Shown: positions 1-8,100 of the stretch, in pieces | Layout of the letters: the number at the start of each line of letters is the position of its first letter | Numbering within the stretch: position 1 is the stretch's first letter | Source: Desulforudis sp. | Lineage (GTDB): Bacteria; Bacillota; Desulfotomaculia; Desulfotomaculales; Desulforudaceae | Reading direction: 5' to 3' | Length of the DNA stretch: 64,000 bases | Assembly: GCA_019084485.1 (NCBI GenBank) | Contig: JAHRFU010000050.1 | Location: 62,001-126,000 of the forward strand | Made by a program: the position numbers and the translations under genes | The notes under the pieces: model-generated | The model's database searches: none | What the model was told of the DNA's origin: nothing | Seen by the model: the letters and a program-made list of their open reading frames with translations, nothing else

Positions 1-64
1 GATCGGCTCCCCGGAAGAGTACCCCCAAAGTGAGCGGAGGGCACCCGTCCTGTCAATTTGCTTA

Positions 65-91
65 TTGATTAGTACTGGAATAGAGGATAAT
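65..91 (+). promoter_or_regulatory. Weak candidate promoter for ispE
   Basis: TTGATT and GATAAT are separated by only 15 bp, which is short for a sigma-A promoter. The site lies about 40 bp upstream of ispE. The first 131 bases of the window hold no other feature that I can support. Confidence 0.3.
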
Positions 92-131
92 TTATGCTCC
101 TGTACAATTCTAGAGGAAAAGGAGGGAGCGT

Positions 132-983
132 ATGCTGGCGGTAAAGGCCTACGCCAAGATTAACCTTACACTTTCCGTAGGTCGGAAGCGTTTGGACGGC
201 TATCACGAACTGGAGTCCGTAATGCAGCAGCTGGCACTGCACGACCTGCTTGAGTTCGTTATTTCGGAAGAGGACATCTCGCTAACTACCGAGAACACCC
301 AGGTGCCCGCTGGTTCCGATAACCTGATCGTACGGGCGGCGGAGCTGTTGCGCCGTCACACCGGATGCCTTTGGGGGGCACGTATCCACCTGACCAAGAA
401 CATCCCCGTGGCAGCAGGTCTGGGGGGGGGTTCAGCGGATGCCGCAGCCACCCTGATCGGTTTGAATAGCTTGTGGGGGCTGGGCCTGTCGATGGACAAG
501 CTCATGGAATGGGGTGCGCGTCTTGGCTCAGATGTGCCGTTTTGCCTGTTCGGCGGGACGGCCTTGGCCCGGGGCCGGGGTGAAGTGTTGGAGCGTTTGC
601 CTGAAGCCCCGCCGATGGGTGTGGTACTCGTTAAGCCAGCCTTCAGTGTCAGCACCGCAGGGGCTTATCGCATGTTCGACGATTTGCCCGAGCCGGAGGC
701 CTTTGATGCTCAGAAAATGGTTGAGGGCCTCCGTGACGGGGGTATTGAACAGATTGCCGAGGCGCTTCATAATGACCTGGAAAGAGCCACTTTTACAATG
801 CACCCGGAACTGCAGTTGATAAAGGATGACTTGTGGAAGGCGGGAGCCAGCGGGATATTGATGGCCGGTAGCGGCCCGACGATTTTTGGTCTTGCACCCT
901 CCACCGATGAAGCCCAGGAAATCGCGGATCGTCTGCTCAGTACGGAGGTCGGTGTGTGGGTCACCTCAACGGCCGCAATTTGA
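132..983 (+). CDS. ispE: 4-diphosphocytidyl-2-C-methyl-D-erythritol kinase
   Basis: This GHMP kinase phosphorylates CDP-methylerythritol with ATP in the cytosolic non-mevalonate (MEP) pathway to isoprenoids. The 283-residue length matches the family. The N-terminal AYAKINLTL stretch is the typical IspE opening, and the glycine-rich ATP loop PVAAGLGGGSADAA is at about residues 93-106. A second glycine-rich motif (GSGPT) lies near residue 247. The ATG follows a strong AAAGGAGGGAG ribosome binding site. A GntR regulator and a nucleotidyltransferase follow on the same strand with short gaps, an order I recall from related Clostridia, so cotranscription is likely. Identification is secure. Confidence 0.97.
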   Translation: MLAVKAYAKINLTLSVGRKRLDGYHELESVMQQLALHDLLEFVISEEDISLTTENTQVPAGSDNLIVRAAELLRRHTGCLWGARIHLTKNIPVAAGLGGGSADAAATLIGLNSLWGLGLSMDKLMEWGARLGSDVPFCLFGGTALARGRGEVLERLPEAPPMGVVLVKPAFSVSTAGAYRMFDDLPEPEAFDAQKMVEGLRDGGIEQIAEALHNDLERATFTMHPELQLIKDDLWKAGASGILMAGSGPTIFGLAPSTDEAQEIADRLLSTEVGVWVTSTAAI

Positions 984-1043
984 GTTGCTGTTGGGGTGGC
1001 CCAAGCGTTACAATGTCATAAATGAACGAAAGGGGTGCTCTTT

Positions 1044-1736
1044 TTGGAAAAGCAGGGACGTTTGCTCCCCGTGAAACTGGACAGCTACAAGCCATTACGG
1101 GAAGTCGTTTTTGAGTCTTTACGGGAGGCGATCATCCAGGGCATCCTGAAACCCGGTGAACGGATGATGGAACTACAGCTCGCCGAAGAGCTGGGGGTGA
1201 GCCGAACCCCGGTGCGTGAAGCCATCCGAAAGCTGGAACTGGAGGGCTTCGTGGTGATGGTGCCCCGCAAGGGGGCCTACGTGGCCGGCATCACCTACAA
1301 GGATATCACCGATGTCTTCGAAGTGCGGGCGGCGCTGGAGGCCTTGGCTGCAGGCCTGGCCGCACAGCGTATCACCGAGGAGGAGCTGGAAAAGCTGGAG
1401 CGCTCCGTGGTGCAGATCGGGGAAGTGGTGGAAAACGAGAACATTAACGCCCTGGTCGAGTATGACTCCGAGTTCCACGAGATTATTTACCAGGCCAGCC
1501 GCAATAAACGGCTTAAGTTGATTGTGGTACACCTGCATGAACAGATTCATCGTTTCCGTCAGATTACCCTCTCCCAACCTGGTCGGAACAGGCTGGCTCT
1601 GGAGGAACATAAGAAACTGGTCGACGCAATTTCGGACCGCAACGTGGAGTTGGCGATGACCCTCGCCCGGGAGCATATCGAAAACGCGGAGAACAGCTTC
1701 CTCTGTGCGGTTGAAGAGGACTTAAAGGGGAGCTAG
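1044..1736 (+). CDS. GntR-family transcriptional regulator (FadR/FCD subfamily)
   Basis: An N-terminal winged-helix domain (about residues 10-80) contains the GntR signature GERMMELQLAEELGVSRTPV and the following RKLELEGFV wing. An all-helical FCD ligand-binding domain (about 90-225) carries spaced Asp/His residues typical of metal- or acid-binding FCD folds (DSEFHEIIYQAS and EHKKLVDAI). The ORF track begins at GTG 1035, but that codon sits on top of the AGGGG ribosome binding site (1031-1035). TTG 1044 lies 8 bp after it and is the better start. The gene is close to ispE upstream, and the nucleotidyltransferase starts 5 bp after its stop. The effector cannot be deduced. Confidence 0.9.
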   Translation: MEKQGRLLPVKLDSYKPLREVVFESLREAIIQGILKPGERMMELQLAEELGVSRTPVREAIRKLELEGFVVMVPRKGAYVAGITYKDITDVFEVRAALEALAAGLAAQRITEEELEKLERSVVQIGEVVENENINALVEYDSEFHEIIYQASRNKRLKLIVVHLHEQIHRFRQITLSQPGRNRLALEEHKKLVDAISDRNVELAMTLAREHIENAENSFLCAVEEDLKGS

Positions 1737-1741
1737 GTTTT

Positions 1742-2497
1742 ATGATAGACTGTGTACTCCTAGCCGGCAGTCCCAACAACGGGCCGCTTCAGGACGTGAG
1801 TACTTCCAGGTATGAGGCCACTATTCCGGTGGGCGGCAGGCCGATGTTCAGCTTCGTACTGGATGCCCTGCGGGGCTCGGACCGGATCGGGCAGATTGTC
1901 ATTGTCGGCCCACCCGAACTGGAGCACTACATCAATCATCCGGACACCCGTCTGGTGCCGATGAAGCAGGGTCTGATGGACAACATCGCCGAAGGCTTCG
2001 CGGCATTGGGAATGCCTGACGCGCCGGTGCTGGTTGCTACTTCAGACATTCCTCTACTGACCGTGGCTGCATTGGATGATTTCCTGGTACAGTGCGGAGC
2101 CATGGACGCCGACATTTATTACCCAGTGGTATCCGAGCCGACGGTTTCAAAGGTTTTTCCTGGGGTGAAGCGCACCTACGTCCGCCTGAAGGATGGCCGG
2201 TTCACCGGAGGCAACATTTCCATCTTCCGCCCTTCGGTGTTTGCCCAGTGCCGTGCCAAAGGAGAAGAGTTCACCCTCTACCGGAAAAAGCCGTTGAAGC
2301 TGGCCATGGTCGTGGGGAGCGGGTTTCTGGTGTGGTTTGTCGTCGGTGCCCTCTCTCTGGCTGACGCCGAGGAGAAAATCACCGGGCTGGTCGGGGTGCG
2401 CGGTCGGGTGATTGTATCGGAATACCCTGAGATTGCTGTAGACGTAGATAAGCCGAGCGACTACCACCTAGTCAAGTCTCTGTTGAACGCCGGTTAG
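1742..2497 (+). CDS. MobA-like NTP transferase family protein
   Basis: A 251-residue nucleotidyltransferase-fold protein. The N-terminus (CVLLAGSPNNG) is a variant of the LAGG/LAG(x)GTRM nucleotide-binding start, followed by IPVGGRPMFSFVLDAL, which resembles the KPLxGxPLI stretch of sugar-nucleotide and MobA-type enzymes. ATSDIPLLT near residue 100 matches the acidic metal-binding segment (D-x-P). A hydrophobic stretch near residues 185-205 (VVGSGFLVWFVVGALSLA) is odd for a soluble enzyme. The C-terminus ends with VDVDKPSDYHLV, typical of the family. It starts 5 bp after the GntR gene. The substrate is unknown; related genes sit between ispE and sporulation or cell-wall genes in Clostridia, as I recall. 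Confidence 0.85.
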   Translation: MIDCVLLAGSPNNGPLQDVSTSRYEATIPVGGRPMFSFVLDALRGSDRIGQIVIVGPPELEHYINHPDTRLVPMKQGLMDNIAEGFAALGMPDAPVLVATSDIPLLTVAALDDFLVQCGAMDADIYYPVVSEPTVSKVFPGVKRTYVRLKDGRFTGGNISIFRPSVFAQCRAKGEEFTLYRKKPLKLAMVVGSGFLVWFVVGALSLADAEEKITGLVGVRGRVIVSEYPEIAVDVDKPSDYHLVKSLLNAG

Positions 2498-2530
2498 AAA
2501 GAACCAAGGGCATTATATCGATAACGAAGG

Positions 2531-2560
2531 ACGCAGAACGTAATGCACGTTCTGCGTCTT
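2531..2560. terminator. Convergent intrinsic terminator candidate
   Basis: A perfect 11-bp stem (ACGCAGAACGT/ACGTTCTGCGT) with a 5-base loop lies between the convergent nucleotidyltransferase and DUF2892 genes. The T tract is poor on both strands, so efficiency is uncertain. Confidence 0.6.
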
Positions 2561-2606
2561 ACGATCTTCCGTCACGGCTGAACCACCCGAGCAGGTCGAA
2601 CACCAG

Positions 2607-2801
2607 TCAATACCGGGCGGCAGCCTCCACAAACTGAAATACCGCCGCAAAAACCAGGATCGCAACCCAGAACGTGTTGAACAGTCCGGAAGCGGCCAGG
2701 GCCAGTAGTCCGATGCCGGTGATGATCCGAAGGGCCCGCTGGGTCGGGCCGGTGTTTGGTTTAAAGTCCAGTCTCCAGTCAGGTTTCGGTTTGGTTTTCA
2801 T
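2607..2801 (-). CDS. DUF2892-type small membrane protein
   Basis: A short protein of about 64 residues with a charged N-terminus (MKTKPKPDWRLD) and two hydrophobic segments (IITGIGLLALAASGLF and FWVAILVFAAVFQFVEAA). This is the layout of the DUF2892/YgaP-like inner-membrane family, which often sits beside rhodanese, TusA and YeeE/YedE sulfur-handling genes. The ORF extends upstream to ATG 2846, but neither start has a clear ribosome binding site; I chose the internal ATG because the extra residues look unlike the family. It is the last gene of the tRNA-yedE-tusA group on the minus strand. Function is unknown; a role in sulfur or selenium traffic is inferred only from context. Confidence 0.65.
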   Translation of the reverse strand: MKTKPKPDWRLDFKPNTGPTQRALRIITGIGLLALAASGLFNTFWVAILVFAAVFQFVEAAARY

Positions 2802-2887
2802 AACGAGGTTAGTATTCTTTGGCCGCACCCTAATGATTACGTCCATCCTCGTCGTAGGGCTACACTACCCGGCGATTCTTTTGTTCC

Positions 2888-3100
2888 CTATTTGGTTAGG
2901 GTCAGGATCCATTCCTCGTCCCGGTCTTCGACCTGCACCGTCCAGCCCTGGCTGGTTGCCAGGCGCTTGATGTTTTCCCGGGCGGCCTCCGAATCAGCAA
3001 TCGCAACTACCGTTCCCTTACCCTGGACCTCGATTTGCTTTTTGACCATCAGCATTGGCTCCGGGCAACCCAATCCCCGGCAATCTACAGTGTTAACCAC
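2888..3100 (-). CDS. TusA/SirA-like sulfur carrier protein
   Basis: A 70-residue TusA-fold protein. The conserved N-terminal motif DCRGLGCPEPMLMVKKQI contains the catalytic/carrier cysteine of the CPxP family (here GCPEP), and the rest fits the single beta-alpha-beta-alpha-beta-beta domain. TusA proteins relay persulfide sulfur; homologues next to YedE (for example YedF) are associated with selenium metabolism. The start overlaps the end of yedE by 8 bp, implying translational coupling. No DUF3343 extension is present, so it is a TusA-only version and not full-length YedF. Whether it handles sulfur or selenium cannot be told from sequence. Confidence 0.92.
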   Translation of the reverse strand: MVNTVDCRGLGCPEPMLMVKKQIEVQGKGTVVAIADSEAARENIKRLATSQGWTVQVEDRDEEWILTLTK

Positions 3101-4175
3101 CTTCAGTCACCCTCCTCTGCTGCAGTACTCTGGCTCCGGACAGCGCAAATCCGATGATTAGAACGACCACCAAGCCGGCAACGACTGCGATCTGCCCGTT
3201 TGGCGAAACCCCGGCCGGACTGGCGGCAAGCCCGAAGTTATGGGCAGCGGCGCCACCGAGAATGATGCCGAAGATCGTTACAGCCGAATCAGTGTTTCCT
3301 TCGGAAGCCGAGATCATTTGGCGCAGGGGGCAACCGGCGATCATGGTGAAACTGAGCCCCGCCAAGGCCATCCCGAGGAAATTCCACAATCCGTCGCTGT
3401 GGGCGATCGGCTGACCCTCAAAGCCGACTGTGAAGTTTCCAAGTACCAGATTACCAATCAGCGCTGCGATGAAGATACCGACCATTCCGAACATTAGGTA
3501 GGGATCCCGGAACATAATCAGGTCACGGATTGGGCCGATCAAGCACATCCGGGTACGCTGGGCCAGGATGCCCACTACCAAACCCGCGCCGAGTGAGAGC
3601 AGGAGCGGGGCGCGCATTGAGGCAGGCCCTTCGGAACTGTACAAGAAAATCGTAGAATTAAACAACAATAATCCTAGCAGAACCAGAAAGATACCAGGGA
3701 GTACGTAACCGTGGGCAGCGTTTTGGCGGACAGCCCGTCCCAGGGTAAAGCCCCGATTGATAAACCAGATTCCAGCGACAATACCCGCTATCAGCCCAAC
3801 GAGTCCGACCCAGGCGTTCAGGTCTCCGGCGGACATCCGAAGCAGCATCCGGAGCGGGCAACCTAGGAAGACCAGCAAGCCGATCATGCCGATAAATCCG
3901 AGGAGAAACCGGGTCAGGGTGCTGGAACCGCCGACAGACCGATACGACCGGGTAACCAGCGCCGCAGCGAAAGCCCCGAGGATAATGGCCGGGATTTCCG
4001 GCCGAATGTACTGCAGTTTGTCAGCACTGTGCAGACCCAAACCACCAGCGGTGTCTCGTAGAAAACAAGCGATACACAGTCCCATGTTGACTGGGTTACC
4101 GAAGACCATTAAGATAATCGCCAGTGCACCAACCGTAAGCCCGGCTACGGTGATAAGTCCTTTTCCCTTTAGCAT
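3093..4175 (-). CDS. yedE: YeeE/YedE family transporter, selenium-type (YedE)
   Basis: A 360-residue polytopic membrane protein with about nine or ten hydrophobic helices and two internally related halves. Each half has a GCPLR motif (LVFLGCPLRMLLRMS and IAGCPLRQMISASEGNT), the conserved cysteine signature of the YeeE/YedE (DUF395) channel family. The N-terminal NPVNMGLCIACFLRD segment and the EGQPIAHSDGLWNFLGM segment match, as I remember it, the YedE putative selenium-transporter subfamily better than thiosulfate YeeE. ATG 4175 has an AAGAGGTGA ribosome binding site; the ORF-track start at 4244 would lie inside the tRNA and is rejected. It begins 23 bp downstream of the tRNA and overlaps tusA. 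Confidence 0.88.
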   Translation of the reverse strand: MLKGKGLITVAGLTVGALAIILMVFGNPVNMGLCIACFLRDTAGGLGLHSADKLQYIRPEIPAIILGAFAAALVTRSYRSVGGSSTLTRFLLGFIGMIGLLVFLGCPLRMLLRMSAGDLNAWVGLVGLIAGIVAGIWFINRGFTLGRAVRQNAAHGYVLPGIFLVLLGLLLFNSTIFLYSSEGPASMRAPLLLSLGAGLVVGILAQRTRMCLIGPIRDLIMFRDPYLMFGMVGIFIAALIGNLVLGNFTVGFEGQPIAHSDGLWNFLGMALAGLSFTMIAGCPLRQMISASEGNTDSAVTIFGIILGGAAAHNFGLAASPAGVSPNGQIAVVAGLVVVLIIGFALSGARVLQQRRVTEGG

Positions 4176-4198
4176 TGGATCACCTCTTGCTATTAAAA

Positions 4199-4291
4199 TG
4201 GAGGAGGGAAGTGGGAATCGAACGCCACCCCCGCCGTTAGGCATGGCCAGCGGATTTGCATTCCGCGGGGAGCACCAGCTCCATTCCCTCC
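4199..4291 (-). tRNA. Selenocysteine-tRNA-like cysteine tRNA (anticodon GCA)
   Basis: The minus strand folds into an atypical tRNA with encoded CCA. The acceptor stem is 8 bp (GGAGGGAA/TTCCCTCC) and the discriminator is U73. The D arm is tight (GGAGC-TGGT-GCTCC). The anticodon arm is GCGGA-ATGCAAA-TCCGC, giving anticodon GCA (Cys). The variable region is 21 nt and can form a long arm around a TAAC loop. The T arm is GTGG(C)G-TTCGATT-CCCAC, five pairs with one bulged C. The 8-bp acceptor, four-base D loop and long variable arm are features of bacterial tRNA-Sec, while U73 and GCA are cysteine identity elements. It lies immediately upstream of yedE. An ordinary tRNA-Cys(GCA) is at 52577-52652. 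No clear promoter was found. Confidence 0.88.
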
Positions 4292-4567
4292 AGGTTAAGA
4301 GTTTGAACTGACCACAGTACCCCCTTTCCGATAGATCCTTACAGAAGATCTTATTTCCCGCATCTCATATAAGAATCCTTTATTGTACTAATTAAATTCT
4401 GTTATAGATAGAGCGACGGAAAGCAAGACAGCAGCAGGAAACGGGGATAGGCTGCTGTTTCCCGCATAAGGACACACAGTTCCTTGTTGATGCAATGTTG
4501 CATATAAGGGATTGGTTAGAAACCTCGGTAGAGAAAAGATGCTACCTTCAAAGCACCAACACTTGCA

Positions 4568-4856
4568 GGTGCAGTGCGCGCTGAGGGATTGCCGGAACAA
4601 ACGATCGGGAGACTTGTAATGACAGTACGCCTTCGGGGCTTTCGAACTCTGAAAAGCTTGTATTTTGATACAAAATCTAGAGACGTCTCAATTGGACTGT
4701 GTCCAATCAAAAATGCACAGTGAGCCGCGGATCAGCGTCGACCGCCTGTCTGAGTGAGCGCAGCAAGCGAGTTCGGCGACGCCCGAGGCGAATGAGCAGA
4801 TTCATCTGTCACGTACGTGTTTGCGTAGGCAATCCCTCAGGAAAGCGTACAGCACC
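4568..4856. repeat. Dispersed repeat with inverted ends, copy 1 (expanded)
   Basis: The element is bounded by imperfect inverted repeats of about 26-29 bp (GGTGCAGTGCGCGCTGAGGG at the left, its mirror ending CAGCACC at the right). The body is nearly identical to 13243-13441, including the segment from GAGCCGCGGATCAGCG through GACGCCCGAGGCGAA. This copy has about 90 bp of extra sequence near 4613-4705 carrying two small palindromes. No protein is encoded; the ORF at 4699 is an artefact of the repeat. The rest of the 4292-4892 intergenic stretch shows nothing else I can support. Confidence 0.85.
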
Positions 4857-4892
4857 ACACACAGTATGCTTGGAAGAGGAGTGTGTTGAAAA

Positions 4893-5141
4893 GTGGCGCG
4901 GATCGTGGACCGGCCCGTCGAGGTCACCGGTGCGGAGGGTAAACGCCCTGACCAGTTTTGCTGGCGGGGGCGGTGGTATCGGGTGAGCCGGGGGCTGGAT
5001 TACTGGAAAGAGGCCGGCCGCTGGTGGGCGGGAGAGGCCGAGAAGGGGTTTTTGCGTGTCCAGACCGCCACCGGCGGCGTCTTTGAGATCTACCGGGATT
5101 GTGCTTCCAAGCGCTGGTACCTGTACAAAGTCTATGACTAG
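4893..5141 (+). CDS. DUF6504-like small protein upstream of dnaE2
   Basis: An 82-residue protein that starts at GTG behind GGAAGAGGAG. It is rich in Trp and Arg (FCWRGRWYRV, GRWWAG, KRWYLYKVYD), a pattern I associate with the DUF6504 family found beside translesion-synthesis genes (imuB/dnaE2) in other bacteria. The single compact domain has no membrane segment. Its stop overlaps the region of the next start (ATGACTAG), so it is probably cotranscribed with the polymerase gene. Function is unknown; a role in the mutagenic repair polymerase complex is inferred from gene order only. Confidence 0.75.
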   Translation: MARIVDRPVEVTGAEGKRPDQFCWRGRWYRVSRGLDYWKEAGRWWAGEAEKGFLRVQTATGGVFEIYRDCASKRWYLYKVYD

Positions 5142-5157
5142 GGTTTCGGTTAAAGCC

Positions 5158-8100
5158 ATGTCCAACCCGAAGTTTGTGCATTTACACGTCCATTCCCCTT
5201 TTTCCTTCCTGGACGGGGCTTCCTCCATCGAAGACCTGGTCGCCGCGGCCGCCCGTTACGGTATGCCCGCCCTGGCCCTAACCGACCACAACAACGTCAG
5301 CGGGGCGGTGCGTTTTTACCGGGCCTGCGTGGCTGCCGGGATCAAGCCGTTGCAGGGAGTTGAGATTACCCTGGAGGGTGGGGCCCACCTGACGCTCCTG
5401 GCCGACGGGCCGGAAGGTTACGCCAATCTCTGCCGTTTGTTGAGCCGTGCCCACCTGGACTTCCCGTGCGGTGAGCCGCAGGTGGCCGAGACTGTGCTTG
5501 CAGCCCACAGCACTGGCTTGCTGGCCCTTTCCGGTTGCCGCCGGGGGGAAATCCCGGCGCTACTGCTGGCCCGGCGTTTTGCCGAGGCCGAAAAGGCGGC
5601 CCGCCACTATGTGGAGGTCTTCGGGCGGGACCGGTTCTTTATCGAGTTGACTCACGACCTGCTCCCGGGCGGGTCAGCCCTGAACCGTTCTCTGGCGGAA
5701 CTGGCAGAACGACTGGACCTCGGCCTCGTGGCTACTAACAACGTCCATTACCGGGCGGGGACGGACTTTCCCATACACGACCTTCTGACCTGCATCCGCA
5801 ACGGGCTTACCGTGGAGGAGATCCACCCCGAGCGGCGGCTGAACGCCGAGCTTTACCTTAAATCACCGGAAGAGATGGAGAGGCTCTTTTCCGCCTATCC
5901 CGAGGCCTTGGCCCGGACCCTGGAAGTGGCCGAACGCTGTCGCCCGGCACTGGACTTTGAGCACTGCCGCCTGCCCAGCTATCCCCTGCCGCTGGGCAAA
6001 AACGCCGCCGTACTCCTGCGTACGCTGGCCTACCGCGGGGCTCGTAAGCGCTACGGACAGTTGAACGCCAGAATCGAGGAACGTCTGGAGGGTGAACTGC
6101 ACGTCATCTGCAGCCTGGGCTACGAGGACTATTTTCTGATCGCCTGGGACGCCTCGAACTGGGCCTCCCGCCAGGGCATCCGCCACGCCGGGCGGGGCTC
6201 GGCTGCGGACTCGGCCGTGGCCTACTGTCTGGGGATCACCGAGGTCGATGCCTTTGGCCGCGGTCTTTTGTTTGAACGGTTCCTCAGCCTGGAACGGGCT
6301 GGCGCGCTCGACATTGATATCGATTTTGACGCCCGCCGCCGGGATGAAGTCTCTGCCTATGTCTGCAGTCGGTACGGCCCCGAGCATACAGCCTGGGTAG
6401 CCACCTACAGCACCTTCCGCGCCCGTTCCGCAGTACGCGAGATCGGCAAAGTCCTGGGGTTTCCAGCGGCGGAACTCGACCGCCTGGCCAAGCGGTTTCC
6501 ACACATCGCCGCCGATGACATCGGGCAGGCGCTGGAATTCTACCCTGAACTGCGGCACCCCGATTTTCGACGCCCCGAATACCTGGAACTCTACCGGTAC
6601 TGCGCCGCGGTGGCTGGTTTCCCCCGGCATCTGGGCACCCATCTGGGCGGGATTGTGATCAGCCGTCAGCCGTTGGCCGAGATTTCGCCCCTGCAACAGG
6701 CCGCCAAAGGGGTGACTACCGTCCAGTTTGACAAGGATGACGTGGAGGACCTCGGACTCCTGAAATTTGATATCCTGTCGCTGCGTACGCTGGGGGCGGT
6801 TGATGAGGCCGTTAGTTCCATCCGCCGCCGGGATCCGGGTTTCAGCTATGACCGGATTCCGGACAATGATGCCGAGACCTACGGACTTCTGCGTAGCGCT
6901 GAAACGGTGGGGGTTTTCCAACTGGAGAGCCCGGCGCAGCGGGCGCTGCAATCGCGCCTGGGGGCCGACAATATGGAAGACGTGGTGGCCAGTGTGGCGC
7001 TGATCCGGCCCGGTCCGGTCCAGGGGAACATGGTTGAGCCTTATATCAACCGCCGCCAGGGGAAAGAGACCGTAACCTACCTGCACCCGAAGCTTGAGCC
7101 GATCTTGGAGAAGACCTACGGGGTGGTGTTGTTCCAGGAACAGGTGATCGCCATTGCCAAGGCGGTGGGTGGTTTCACACCGGGTGAGGCTGACCGGCTC
7201 CGGCGGGTGATGAGCAAGCGTCGTTCGATGCAGGAGATGCAGGCCATCGGCGGGGATTTTGTGACGAAGGCTGTAGCTAACGGGGTTGAAATCGGTACGG
7301 CACGCCGGATCTTCGAGTGCCTCAAGGGGTATGCCGGCTACGGTTTTTGCGAGGCGCACGCCGCGGCTTTCGCGACCACGGCCTACCGCACCGCCTACCT
7401 AGCCCAGCACCATCCAGTCGAATACTTTGCGGCCATCCTCTCCAACCAACCCATGGGCTACTATCATCCGGACACGATCTGTAACGTGGCCAGGAGCCGC
7501 GGTGTGGAAATTCGGCCGCCGGATATTAATATCAGTGGAGCCGGGTTTGCGGTTGAGGACGGGGCGATCCGGGTGCCGTTGTCACGGGTGCGGGGGATGA
7601 CCGGACCGGTGCTACAGGATATGTTGCAGTCACGGGAAGGCCAGGGCCCCTTTGGTTCTTTCGGCGACTTCAGGGAGCGGGTGCGGGCACCGGCGGATAT
7701 CCTCGTGAATCTGATCCTGTGCGGCGCTTTTGACTCTCTACACCCGAACCGGCGGGTACTCCTCGCCGGGCTGCGGGAAGCACCGGCCTTAAAGGAAGGC
7801 CTGTTTCCGGATCACCGGGGGACGGCGGGTGAAGGCGAGAAATGGCCGGATTTCAGCCCAGGGGAGAAACGCGCTTATGCCTACCAGGTGCTTGGGATCA
7901 ATACCGGTCTGCATCCAGTCGCCTCGCTGCGGCAGAAACTGGCCGCACATGGCTGTCTGAGCAGTGCGGAGTTGAAGAATGTGCCTGACGGCCGGGAGGT
8001 CAAGGTGGCGGGGATCGTGATCCAACCGCACCGGCCCCCCACACGCAGCGGACGCATCGTCGTCTTCTTCTCCCTGGAGGATGAATGCGGCCTCACCGAC

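Noticed and set aside
4199-4291. Canonical selenocysteine tRNA (selC)
   Set aside because: The body is Sec-like but the anticodon is GCA and not TCA, and the discriminator is U and not G, so it is called a cysteine tRNA.
4699-4986. ORF MSNQKCTVSRGSAST... and its relative at 13305
   Set aside because: Both are translations of the dispersed repeat and have no independent coding support.
5863-7359. 498-codon ORF antisense to dnaE2
   Set aside because: It is a long open shadow in GC-rich coding sequence with no ribosome binding site or recognisable protein.
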